Shown here piece after piece: positions 35,083 to 46,358 of a stretch of DNA of 64,000 nt; within the stretch, counting starts at the first letter, position 1, and each line of letters opens with the position of its first letter. This DNA is from Sternotherus odoratus (taxonomy: Eukaryota; Chordata; Testudines; Kinosternidae). The notes beneath the pieces were generated by a model. That model was not told the origin of the DNA and searched no databases. It worked only from the letters and a program-made list of their open reading frames with translations. The DNA lies in contig JAVMKO010000002.1 in NCBI GenBank assembly GCA_032164245.1, positions 175,032,920 through 175,096,919 of the forward strand, written 5' to 3'. The translations under genes were made by a program, and so were the position numbers.

Positions 35083-36926
35083 TGAATTACTGAAGCTAAG
35101 AGGTTTTGATCCCTTTTGTGCTGAAAATAGCTCTCTTTATAATGGGGTATTTATTAGTGCCCAGTCCTGCAGCCCCAGTCTTGTGAACTGAATTCTAGGG
35201 GGCGAACTCAAGCAAGGTGTAACTCCACTGAAGTAACTGGAATTACACTAGGGATGAATTTGGTGGAATCAGACTCCTCATGTAAGTAAGGGCTACTGGA
35301 TCAAGCCTTCAGCAGCCAAATTAACCAGTGACATAATGACTGTATAATATAGTAAACGATGAGTAACCTCCTGACCCCACTGACACCAATGGAGTTTTGT
35401 GCTGCAAGCATAAATATACTGTATCCGTGGCTCAAAAGAGCCTTGAAGGCATAGTCCTGAGTTGAACCAGTGGCATAAAGGTCCAGCTTGAGAGGCACTG
35501 CGCATCTGCTACATGTAATACCTCCCCGAGTTCCCAGGGAACTCAGCCATTGGCCTAATTTTTGAAGGTGGCATCATGTACTCACCATGGAGTCCGATCA
35601 ACTCTGGTGCAGAAGAACAAGAGTGGACCACCGTCTTCCTCCTCCTGCTTGACCTCTTTGAAGTGGCTAGTTGGAGCAGTCTTGGTCCTCAGGGGATTGC
35701 AAAGACTGCAGTTATATGACCCATCCCTGGCATTGGGCCAAAGGGAGCTCTCTGCAACCTCACCACAGAGTCAAAACTCAATTTGGCTCACAATGTACAT
35801 TAAGCATTTGGTCATTTCCAAATAAAGGGAATGATTGAGCAAACTCCCACCCCCACCACCTTGTGCTCGTTAGGTTCCAAAACAACACGCAGCTTTTTCT
35901 GAAGTGCCCACTGGAAAGCAATAAGATAAATGCACATCAGTTGTACAGTGCAAGGAGTGGGCTGTACAAGTCTGAGGCATAAAAAAAAGAATGAGAAGAA
36001 TGATCAACCAAAAAATGGGGCAGGTGGAAATCTTGCAATTATACTTTGATGCCTAGGAACTCCCACTGAAAATAAAAATAGGAACACTGTTGGAAACCTA
36101 AAATATTTAAAACTTTATCCACTGAGCCTTACTCTGCTCTCTTCACCACTGTAAAACTCTACTGACTTCAACACAGCTACTCCTTATTTACACCACTGCA
36201 TAACAGGCCTGCAGTTTAGGAGTTCACATATATACTGAGATCTATTTAAATTATGAAGCCTTTTGGATGAAGTTACAAAATGAATAAACTGGAGCTCATT
36301 ATTTAAATTAATCTGTCATTGATAAGGCTATGTGAATTAAATTAGCTAAATAAATGGGAAGCTTTAATAATAATTATTACATTTGAAAGTAATTTATGAA
36401 ATATAATTACCTCCATCTGACCAAGCTTGAAAGCCTGGTTCAGACTTCCACACTTTAATAGTGAAAATGCAAAGTGAGTCATGAATGAGTATCACATTAC
36501 ATTCGCTACATTGTTGGGCAAGACTTAAGGAACTTTAGTTTTAACATTCTCCATTATGTAAACCAAAGAGGGGTCTGTAACTGAATAAAAGGGAAAAAAT
36601 CTTCTAAAAGAAAGGAATAGTCATTTGTAAAGATTGTAGTTGAGACAGTTTCTCTTCAAAGTAGTAACCAGAGCTGTAGGTTCCTTTGTGGTTTCAAGAA
36701 ACTTTTTCCATGGGGAATGATGTCACTTGGTCAAAGTTCACTCTTATATAAGGAGTCTAAGGTAGAGGATATCAATCTCCTTACAACCATAAAGAAGCTG
36801 AAGTGGTTAAAAATAATAATAGAGGTAATATTTCTTCCTCCTGCTCCGGGTTTATCATCCTGCCCATGGTTGATTGCACAGTTTGCTTGACACCCCTTAT
36901 CCTACAGAGCTCTGCTTCCTAATTCC
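35081..36926. other. Unassigned sequence
   Basis: No gene or named repeat is recognised. An 87-codon plus frame at 35562-35825 lacks any domain. Confidence 0.4.
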
Positions 36927-36934
36927 ATCACTGC

Positions 36935-37057
36935 TAGGGTGACCAGATGTCCCAGTTTTATAGAGACAGTCCTGATTTGGGGGTCTTTTTCTTATATAAG
37001 TGCCTATTACCCCCCACCCCAGTCCCGAATTTTCACATTTGCTGTCTGGTCACCCTA
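36935..37057. mobile_element. hAT-type MITE (TAGGGTGACCAGA ends)
   Basis: A 123-bp element with ends tagggtgaccagatgtccc and tgtctggtcaccct(a). An exact 8-bp target-site duplication, atcactgc, lies at 36927-36934 and 37058-37065. It is collinear with the copy at 6793 and shares ends with the nested element at 7879. No coding capacity. Confidence 0.92.
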
Positions 37058-37272
37058 ATCACTGCTCTCTCCTCTCCCACCTTTTTCAACCCCCATCCCA
37101 CGTGATCACGCTCCATGTGTGCAAAGGATGACATGTCCTCTCTTTAAACCCGCCATGACAGATTTCGTCAGCTTCACTTCGCTGCTTGCAAGATGGAACA
37201 GTGAAACAGAAGACAGAGGGGAAAATTAGGAGAAAGTGCCGTGAGACTGCAAGAGCACGTATTGGCCTATTG

Positions 37273-37598
37273 CAGGGGTTCTCAAAGTTCACTGAGCTAT
37301 GATCCCCTTCTGACAACAGCAACTACTATATGACCCCAGGAGAGTGGACTGAAGCCTAAACCCACCTGAGCTTCATCCCACCTGGGCCCCACCAATAACT
37401 TGAGCCCCATCATCCAGGGCTGAAGCCCTTGAGCTTCAGCTTTGGCCCTGGGCGGTGGGACTCAGGCTTTGGTTTTCACCCTGGGTGGTGGGGCTTGAGC
37501 TTTGGCCCTGGGCAAGTCTCAGGCCAGCCCTGGTGACTCCATTACAATGGGGTGCCGACCCACTTTGATGTCCCGACTCACAGTTTGAGAAACCACTG
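37273..37598. mobile_element. hAT-type MITE (CAGGGGTTCTCAAA ends)
   Basis: A 326-bp element with ends caggggttctcaaa and tttgagaaaccactg. The exact 8-bp target-site duplication is gcctattg (37265-37272 and 37599-37606). The centre has short direct repeats of the type gagctttggccctgggc. It belongs to the same end family as 12522-13053, whose interior is very different. Confidence 0.92.
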
Positions 37599-39467
37599 GC
37601 CTATTGTGAAGCTGGTCTAAAAAAATTCCTCAGAAAGTTGATATCTTGTTGTCATCTGATTTAAGAATGGGTAAAGATTTTCATTTACCCAAGGTTGGCA
37701 CAGGGGATAGTGTTCTGCCTGACAGTGACAATTTAGTGGACTCTGGATCTACTCTCAATTTGCAGAGTTTTATATAATTACACACATATGTAACAAATAT
37801 GCATATGTAAACAAATTCATATTTGTATGGCTACTGAAAATATAATAGTTTCTGAGACCGTGTTTATTTTTTTCAATATATTGTTGTTGTTTTTTCTACT
37901 GTTTTGCAATTAAATTTATTTTTTTGGCCAGTTTTTTAGATACCAGTTGTCTTTTCCACTTCTATGCTATAGAGCAGCTCAGTCATTCAATATAATATGC
38001 AAGAAAAGGTAACTAAAAATACTGCAAGGATGGATTAATAATCGATTTGCAGACTTCTTCTGGGAGCTGTCATGACTTGTCAGTCTTGGAAAAGCAGGTA
38101 AAAATTAGTTTTCTGCCACTAAACAGAGTCACAAATAGCAATGGTTTCCTTGGAGATTTAGCAGCAATTCTTAAAGCACCATACTTAGGGCAAAGAGGAA
38201 GTTTCTCAAGAATGATTCTCTGTCCAAACCTGAATTCATCCTTGCTTTCTAACACACATAATCCAAAAATTAATCTTCTATTATATAAACACACACACAC
38301 ACACTTCTATATATCTTAGATCTTTCTCACAACTAATATTTTGGAAATTGTATTATGTATCTAGCAATAGCTAGCTAGCTAGCTAGATACACACACAGTA
38401 TAATCAAAAATCGTAATTCTTTGAAAGGGGTGGGATTTTTACACTATTTTAAAAAATATTTTAGCCAGTTGTCTCTAAAGTGAGTAAATAAGACTCAAAT
38501 TCATTATTCAACCATAGCACAGCAGCTGTAAGCTTCCTGACTTACATTGCAATAAAGCTGCAAAACAGCATGACATCTCATGAGTCAGGTGACATGAAAA
38601 TAATGGCCCATATTCCCTTCTGCACCAACATACGCACAGTGCAGAGGAGGGGGTGTCAGGAAGCAAGCTGCAGCTCTCTGATTTCTTAGGATTTATTTTC
38701 GCTAACCACAACTCTCTAGCATAAGTTAAAGTAAAGTAGAGTCTGCTTAAAGTAGAGTCTAACTTATACCAGCTGGTTAAGATCTCTATGAATGCCCCCT
38801 CCGACCTACCCTAACACCATCCTGTGGGGGTCAATTTTCATAGGAGCCGGCTACATCATTTATGCCAGCGGATAACTCCTCCATGCCAGCAGAATTCTCA
38901 GCCAGCCTATTATCTACTGTACATCTCCAAAGACATAATAGAAAAGTTATACAAAAAGTGGGTTCTGTCCTTTAAAGGGATATATATCCTTACTGAAAGA
39001 AAGGCCCAATGCTAATCACTATATCTAATTATAACTGAATAGCCAATCATTATTCCCGTCTCAAGTATGACTTATATAAGGTGCAATCAAATAGGAAGCT
39101 GCTATCTTGACAATTTCTTAGCACACCGTTGGACTTAAAAAATTCAGCTCCCATTTAAATTCATAGGAAATTTGGGACTTTGAAAACAGAAAGGAGGATT
39201 TTTAAAAAATGAGTTAATTATACAGAGTTAAGCTGTGCAAGTTTACACACAAGAAAAGATCTGCCATACCCAATTGAGAAGAATACCCAGCAAAAAACAT
39301 CAAAATAAACAAGAAAAAGTAACATGCTATTACTGGTAATTCATATGCCCATTGTATTATTAAAAATAACATTATATAATGCCTGAATATCTGAATTGTT
39401 ATGGAATACAGCCATCTGGGTCTGGTTTTTTTTAATGTGTAGAAATTCAGGTTTTTGGCATATATTT

Positions 39468-39469
<2 letters not shown>
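37599..39469. other. Unassigned sequence with short simple repeats
   Basis: Holds a short (CA)n near 38289 and a (TAGC)n-like tract near 38369-38386. No gene is recognised; the overlapping 76- and 90-codon frames at 38047-38319 are on opposite strands. Confidence 0.45.

Positions 39470-39554
<85 letters not shown>
39470..39554. repeat. (GATA)n microsatellite
   Basis: About 21 uninterrupted GATA units. It creates the YLSI-repeat frames on the minus strand, which are not proteins. Confidence 0.98.
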
Positions 39555-39556
<2 letters not shown>

Positions 39557-40003
39557 CAGTGAGAGTTTTGCTGAGTGTGTTTGTGCACATGGAAAAATGC
39601 TCACTGACTACAAGGGGCCAGAATGTCACGCATACAAGTAACTATTTAGATACATGTGAATTTAATGTCTGTATATGTTTAGTTACTTCTTACATTTGTT
39701 CTTTGTCATCCTGAATTATTCTGCTATACTTCATGTCTGTTATTGGCCTATGACACTAATTCTGTTATGAGTACGACACTTCATTGTTGTGTAGCCAACC
39801 AGTAATGCAAAACATTATGTTGAGTATGGTAAAATCCAACTAAAAATGGACCCAGGCAGGAATCTTTACTCCACACTTCTGTCAATTTATCAAGTGTTGA
39901 GATTTAGATAAATGGATCTGAATCTGACTCTTCAGTTTTATTTACAGGAGAGATCCCAAGACAGAAGGAACTATTTTCCTGTACCAGTCTGAATGGAGCC
40001 ATA
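39555..40003. other. Unassigned sequence
   Basis: AT-rich, no gene or repeat recognised. Confidence 0.4.
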
Positions 40004-41062
40004 TAGTAACTCCTCATTTATAGCTGTCACGGTTAACGTTGTTTCATTGTTACACTGCTGATCAATTACGGAACATGCTCATTTAAAGTTGTGCAATGCT
40101 CTCTTATGTCATTTGGCCTGCTTTGTCCACGGCTTGCAGAAAGAGCAGCCCGTTGCAGCTAGCTGGTGGGTGGTTGGAATCAGGGTGGACCAGCAGCCCC
40201 CCTATCAGTTCCCCGCTCCCCTAAGTTCCCTGTGCAGCAGCTGCCCAGCAAGCTATCGCTTTCCGGCAGTTCAACTGTCCCTCCCCCCACTGCCATGTGC
40301 TGCTCCTATCCTCTGCCTTGGAGTTGCTCTGGGGGGAGCCTCCTCCTTGCTGTGCAGGGAAAGAAATGGGGGGCTAATGCCAGGGTGTCCCTTTCCCTCC
40401 TGCTCCTGCACCCCGCTTACCCCATCTTTCATAGAGCAGGGGACACACACAACAGGGCTCAGGGCAGAGGGAGCTTCTTGGCAGCAGCTGCTGTCTTAAC
40501 TTCCTGATCTAATTAACAAGGCAGTGTACTTTATAGTGGGGTCAGCGTACTTAAAGGGGAAATGCACATCTCTCTAACACCACACAGTGTATGTCTGTGT
40601 CTCTGTCTGTCATGCTGTCTCCCCTCCCTCCACTCCTGCTGCCTTGTAGAGTGTGATGCTACATTAACAACGATTTAAACCTTGAGGGCTCAACCAATTG
40701 CTAGTTCATCATTTAGCAGTTTGGCATTTCCTGGGAAATATCCCACCCTCTTACTTCACCACCTCAACCAAGCTTCACAATCATCATCACTGTGTACCAG
40801 TATTAAATTGTTTGTTTAAAACTTATACTGTGTGTGTGTGTGTATAGACAAAAATATCTCTCTCCCACTCACTCACTCTCTGTCTCTCTCTCTCTATATA
40901 TAGAGAGAGACAGAGTTTTTTGTCTGGTGAAAAAAATGTCCCTGGAACCTAACCCCTGCATTTACATTAATTCATACGGGGAAATTGGATTCACTTAACA
41001 TCCTTTCGCTTAAAGTCACATTTTTGAGGAACATAACTAAGAAGTTAAGTGAGGAGTTACTG
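40004..41062. mobile_element. Tigger/pogo-like non-autonomous DNA transposon
   Basis: A 1059-bp element with ends tagtaactcctcattta and (right, reverse-complemented) cagtaactcctcacttaa. It is flanked by TA on both sides (40002-40003 and 41063-41064), the mariner/pogo TSD. CAGT ends and a TA target suit the Tigger branch. The interior is a GC-rich left half and a right half with (TG)n and (TC)n tracts at about 40831-40915. The overlapping 113- and 136-codon frames are Ser/Pro/Cys-rich and show no DDE transposase motifs. Confidence 0.7.
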
Positions 41063-42750
41063 TACTTCACCTGCTCAGGTCAAAAATGGGCCTAAGATAA
41101 TAGAAATCTCATAAGGTTTTTTTCATTATTACTGTCTGAAATCTCACAACCTCTTGCAAATTTTTGGACCTCCTTAGCCAAACTCAAAATATACTTTGTT
41201 CAGTCTCAAACCTAAACCTCAAATCCTAGCCTAACATCTGTTCTGGACCTGGATCCAAATACCTCCTCCTCCACTCACCCACCCTTCATCATAAACTAAG
41301 GGCTTCATTCGCTTTTATTAGAAGGTCCCTTTACAGCATTCTTGCAATGTAAGACAGACTTCAAGTGAACAGAATATAGTTTCAGAAAAGTATAGCTTTA
41401 GTTCTAGTACTGACAAAGTCAAATAACTCATGTTGATTTCAGTCGGAGTTGGATTGGACCCTTAACATGTACCCATTTTGGAGCCATCTCCCCAGTGCAA
41501 CAGAATTTGTCCCTATATTTTTATGCTACTAGTTGAAGTTATTTTCTCAAATGTGTCACCAACTCTACTAAGAGCTTCGTTTTGCTGTACTGTAACTGTG
41601 TGTAACTACTGTAAAGGGAATTACACCGGCATTTCAATAGTTGAATATATCCCAATGTGTATTATCCATTCAAGTATTCATTTTCAATTCAATTTCACCC
41701 TTCCACCTTGATAGTCTGTAATTATTATAATCTTTAGCAGAAATAAATGAGTTGTTTTAAAATACTTTGTATTTGGCAGCCTAATGTTTTAGTATTTTAT
41801 TTTAAGCTTAGACCTTCTGCTTATGAAAACCCTGGATAGTGTGGGACTTTGCTTTATGAGAGTTCAGGAAAAATTTGGATGCTGTTTAGACTATAATTTA
41901 CACTTGTCACTGACAAAACTGGGTTTCTTAATTTTTACATTGTAAATAAAATGCATTAAGGGGCTAAGGTTGTAGATGAGACATATACATTATATATGAC
42001 ACCTTTTCTCCATGCTCCCACTAATTTATTGCATGACCTTGGGAAAGTTACTTGGGTAATTATGCTCCCCTTAAATTCAATATCTAAACTCAATATATAT
42101 TATCATTTTCTTTTTAATCAAGCAAATTAACTCAAATTTTTGTTTGTTGTATTGCCTAACAGTACCCGGGAATTTCTGATGAAAAGAAATAACCTATAGC
42201 ACACCACTGCTCTCTCAGAAACGATGAGCAGCCATTGATCTCTACCCTCTCCCATCAACATAGCACCCTTAGATCACTCCACTCAGCCAGATCACACTTC
42301 TTTTCATCTTGGTGTCTGATTCCAACCGCAGGTTCTACTGACTCTCTATGCTTCACTAGGTTTTGCACTACAAAGTAGTGGACTTCAAACTCTCTCAGGG
42401 CTGGGTCTGCTCAAAATGTCAGCTATGGGAATTCACAAGAATTACAGAATTTTTGTAAGAAGTCGTTTTGTTCATTTGTTGTTTTTGCGGCAAGCCAACA
42501 ATTTATAGTTGACCTGAAGGGACCATATCTACATCATCATCAGCTCCTACAGACCACAGTCTTATGTACTGGGTATGCACATTACATTTCACAATGTTAT
42601 GACATTCAAGGTATCATTGCTGTTGGGTACCACTCAGTTTGTTGTTACTGCCTGAAGACATGGGCTAGGATTTTCAAAGGAGCCCAGGCAAGTTAGGTGC
42701 ACAACTGCCATTGGACGTCAGTGGATGTTGAGTGCCTAATTCCCTTAGAT
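41063..42750. other. Unassigned sequence
   Basis: No gene or named repeat is recognised. Near 42665-42750 is a diverged block with aagttaggtgc and gtgcctaattccc that resembles a common old turtle repeat also seen at 46260-46345. Confidence 0.4.
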
Positions 42751-42825
42751 TATCTCAGCCTAGGCCTCTATGTTATGAATCACTACCTCTATCTCAGCCT
42801 AGGCCTCTATGTTATGAATCACTTT
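42751..42825. repeat. 39-bp direct tandem duplication
   Basis: tatctcagcctaggcctcta followed by tgttatgaatcact occurs twice, at 42751 and 42790, with no mismatches in the shared part. It is a recent local duplication. Confidence 0.95.
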
Positions 42826-43629
42826 CAATAAAGTGCAAATGTGATGACTGAACTGACCATACTTTGAGTAAACAATGAGAAAGATAAAGAAAGAGACCAG
42901 CTATCAACACCTACTCAGCCCCTTGTTTGGAAAGCTGAACACATTGCTTACTTATGCCTTCTTGTTTTAAGTTAACAAGAAGTTCCTGAGGTATGGAACC
43001 AGGTTTTTTTTCCAATGTACTTCTCTCTCCTTTCTGCTGACTGTTGCTAGAAGTAACAGAGTGAGTCAGAGCAATGACAGAATCGGGAATGGGGCAGGTC
43101 CCACTGCCTTCCTCTATAACTCACCTCCCTGGATACCGCATCAGGGAGGCCATCCTTCAGAGGTAACAGGCCCCAGGCTGCCTTCTCACCCAGACACGTC
43201 ACCTCAGGAACAGGGAAAATAGCAGCTCCCGGTGTGGAGCAGGAAGAGAAACAGTCAGTCAACCTCAGCGGCTGGGAAACACTGGTGATGTCATCAGGAT
43301 CTGCCAGTTTCTGTCTGGACAATATTTGCTGATTGACTGTTTATTATAGTATCCTCCTACCTCCTCATCCACATTCCTTTTGCTGTCAGCCACAATCCTT
43401 TCTGGTTTCTATGGTATTCTCCATCCTTCTCTCCTCCAGTACCCCTTTTCTTCCTCTTTTTGCTCCTCTTAACTCCTCCCCTCCTCCGGCCTGTCCTCCT
43501 CACCCAAATCCATCTCCCATAACACAATTATTTTTTTTAAAAACTTGACTCTCCAGAGAAAATGTGCATTAAAAACAAATAAAAATCATGGCTATAACAT
43601 GACACCCCGGACTGTACCCCTTCCTCCTG
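42826..43629. other. Unassigned sequence
   Basis: The pyrimidine-rich stretch 43345-43530 gives a Pro/Ser-rich 71-codon frame that I consider spurious. Nothing else is recognised. Confidence 0.4.
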
Positions 43630-43770
43630 CCCTTTTATAAGTCTTATCTAGATAGTAGACACTTTGCAACTGGAACTGTCTTGTTATGTGCATGGACAGT
43701 GCCCACCACAATGGAGTCACAGGCTCAGCGGAGATCATTCAATGCTGCTGATATGCAATTAAATAATGAG
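43630..43770 (+). repeat. L2-like LINE 3' remnant
   Basis: Contains ggaactgtcttgttatgtgc then cagtgcccaccacaatggag, the order of the ancient L2/L3 3' end (gggcaggga-ctgtct, tgtacagcgcctagcacaat). Diverged and non-coding. Confidence 0.5.
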
Positions 43771-44049
43771 ATAGATCTGTCTCTCTGTGCTTTTATCTTC
43801 TAAGGTATGCTGCATAATCAAACATATTTACAATTCTTTTACCACACCCTTTGCCCCCAGAGACAAGGATTCACATGCACCATCTAGCTGGCCACTTTGT
43901 GCAGCAGAATCAAATATACAGTTGTGTCTTGAGCACTGATTCACTCCTTTATGGTTATCCACTCACTAGCTGCATTAGTAGTAAGGAAACTATCTTCACA
44001 TGCAGGGAGGAAACATGTTACTTTCTGTTTTAACCCAAGTAGCCTCCAC

Positions 44050-44283
44050 TGATCTACTTGAAATTCATCCCCTCTTTTCCTCCATTGCTTCTTCAGCCAG
44101 TAAGTGTCCATCAGTGACAAAACAGCCTTCCCTTTCTTCCTTCAAATCATTCCTCCAACGATGCTTCTTCCCTGAAGCCTTAAAAACCAAGACTCATAGT
44201 CCATTCACAATAGACCCACCATGCACTATTTGCGCCTGAACTGGATTTCATGCTCCTTGGGCAAGGATCACGTCTTATTAGTT
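44050..44283 (+). repeat. L2/L3-like LINE remnant
   Basis: The frame around 44130-44240 reads SFKSFLQRCFFPEAL, like the L2 C-terminus, followed by catgctccttgggcaaggat, like the L2 3' UTR. Old, truncated, and directly next to a CR1 3' end. Confidence 0.5.
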
Positions 44284-45165
44284 AAGAACAAAAGAACAGT
44301 CACAGTGGGTCAAACCTGTGGTCCATCTAGCCCAGCATCCTATCTTCAGACAGAAGCCAGTGCCAGAAGCTTCAGAGGGAGTGAGCAGAATAGGTCAGTC
44401 TATTATTTAGTTGGGATTGATCCTGCTTTGACAGACAGTTGGACTAGCTGACCTCCTGAGGTCTCGTACAACCCTAATCTTCTATGATTCTATGTTCTCC
44501 CGTCCTCCAGTCCCAGCCCCTATTAGTCAGACCTTTAGACACACAGAGAATTGGGTTGTGTTCCTGACCATTTTGGCTAACAGCCATTGCTGGACCTATC
44601 CTCCATAAGTTTATCTAAATCTTTTTTTGAATCCAGTTATACTTTTGGCCTTCCCAACTTCCTCTGGCAATGAGGTCCACAAATTGATTGGGCGTTGTGT
44701 GAAGAAGTGCTTCCTTATGTTTGTTGTAAGTATGTTTGTATGTTTAAACCTGATGCATATTCATTTCAGTGGGTAACCTGGTCCTTGTGTTATATATAAC
44801 ACTTCCCTATTCACCTTCTCTACAACATTAATGATTTTATAGACCTCTATCATATACCCCATTTCAGTCATCTCTTTTCCAAACCCAACTGTCTGTCTTT
44901 TTAATCTCTCTTCATATGGAAGCAGTTCCATACCCATGATCATTTTTCTTGCCTTTTTTTGTACTTTTTCCAACTCTAATGCATCTTTTTTGAGATGGAA
45001 TGACCAGAACTGCACATAGTACCCATGGTGTTGACATACCATGGATTTATATAGTGGCAATATGATATTTTTCTGCCTTATTGTCTATTCCTTTCCTAGT
45101 GGTTCCTAACATTCTTTTAGGGTTTTTTGACTGCTGTTGTACACTGAACAGATGTCTTCAGAGAA
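44284..45165 (-). mobile_element. CR1 LINE 3' region with ORF2 C-terminus
   Basis: The left edge is the antisense CR1 3' end (gaacaaaagaacagtcacag, then tgggtcaaac). The minus frame at 44761-45060 encodes the ORF2 C-terminus: YVQFWSFHLKKD, ELEKVQKKARKMI, LLPYEERLKR and MIEVYKI in order, typical of CR1 after the reverse transcriptase. It lacks the RT and endonuclease and is a 5'-truncated dead copy. A second, opposite-strand CR1 tail interrupts it at 44394-44494. Confidence 0.92.
44394..44494 (+). mobile_element. Short CR1 3' tail nested in CR1
   Basis: Holds gggattgatcctgctttgac, tggactagctgacctcctga, and ends tctatgattctatg, the 8-bp direct repeat that terminates CR1. It lies on the opposite strand to the host CR1, whose text resumes afterwards with cagtcccagcccc. 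Confidence 0.8.
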
Positions 45166-46358
45166 GTGCCATAATCACCAAGCACTAACAGTAACAGTAA
45201 CAACAGGTTACTCATGCATTACAACCACATAATGCTTCAGACCAATAACAGAGAAAAAAGTGGCTGGTGCAGTGTCTTAGATGCTGCCTATCCAAACCCA
45301 GTGTAGTCCCATTGTGCCCCAGTGAAACAGCCAGTCCAATGCACACAATGGCATCTTAAAGATGGAACTGAGTGCAAGCAGCCAGCCATCCATCCTGAAT
45401 TTAGGTTGTGCTTAAAGAGATGTGCCATTGTTAATCCACGTCTTGGATGGATTAATTTGCAGAGGACAATAGATCTTTAGATCTTTAGAGCAATCTCAAT
45501 AGAAGTTTTGGGGGCTTTGAACAGTGCAGATTATTCAAAGATGAAGGCACACACATGGTCCCCCATGCATAACAGGTTTGAAATTTTTCTCCAAAGTAAG
45601 AGCACAGATTGTAAGGAAAGTAATGGCCTCCCTTTCAGCATCCAGCACAAACATCCAACAAAGCAGTACGCGGACAGCATAGCCAGGAGCCCTGACCGTG
45701 CACTGTTTTCAATATGAATGTCTGAGATGTTGTTGGAATTTTGACCCCCAGCAAGGAAGGATTAAACTAGGGATTTGAGTAACTTTATGGCCCAGACCCT
45801 CCAGGCTGTCAGAGATGGCTTTTAGACACTGAGATAGCTCAGCAATCAGAGGGGCTGGCAGGTGCCAGATCCAGTCCCTGGGAAAAAATATAGCAGGCTC
45901 AAGGCTGCTTTACCTGGTTGCACATAGCTTCGGTAGGCTGTTCTGGTGGCTGGAGATTAGCCAAATGCAGCAACTCCTCAGCACGTCCTCTAGACCAGAA
46001 GATGCTACACAGACTCTGCATCAACTCGGAATTGCCTCATGCTGAAGCAATCCTCAGACAGCTGGATCCACAGGCGTAATGGTTGCTTTGTACCGAAAGA
46101 ATTGTGCAAGATGGGAGCCAAGATCTGGCCCCACACTTGCACTTTGTGAAAATGTAGTGAACATATTATCTTTTTGCAGCATTTTGTAGACCCACCTCCA
46201 ATCCCCACACTAAAGTTATGAATGGCCTGGACACAAAGTATTTACAAACAAATATTCTGTTAGGAGCCTTATAGGCTCAAATTGAAGTTAGTGGGAGTTA
46301 GGTGCCTAACCTGCTTAGGCACTTTTGAAAAACTCAGTAAGAGGCTATCTGTATCTTA
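45166..46358. other. Unassigned sequence
   Basis: No gene is recognised. About 45829-45895 has tagctcagcaatcagagg and agatccagtccctgg, faintly like Pol III boxes. 46260-46345 is a diverged block with gttaggtgcctaacc, interrupted by the next element. Confidence 0.4.

Noticed and set aside
39341..39629. YLSI-repeat membrane-like protein
   Set aside because: Translation of the GATA microsatellite.
45829..45895. tRNA gene or SINE head
   Set aside because: Box A- and box B-like strings are too degraded, and no cloverleaf can be drawn.
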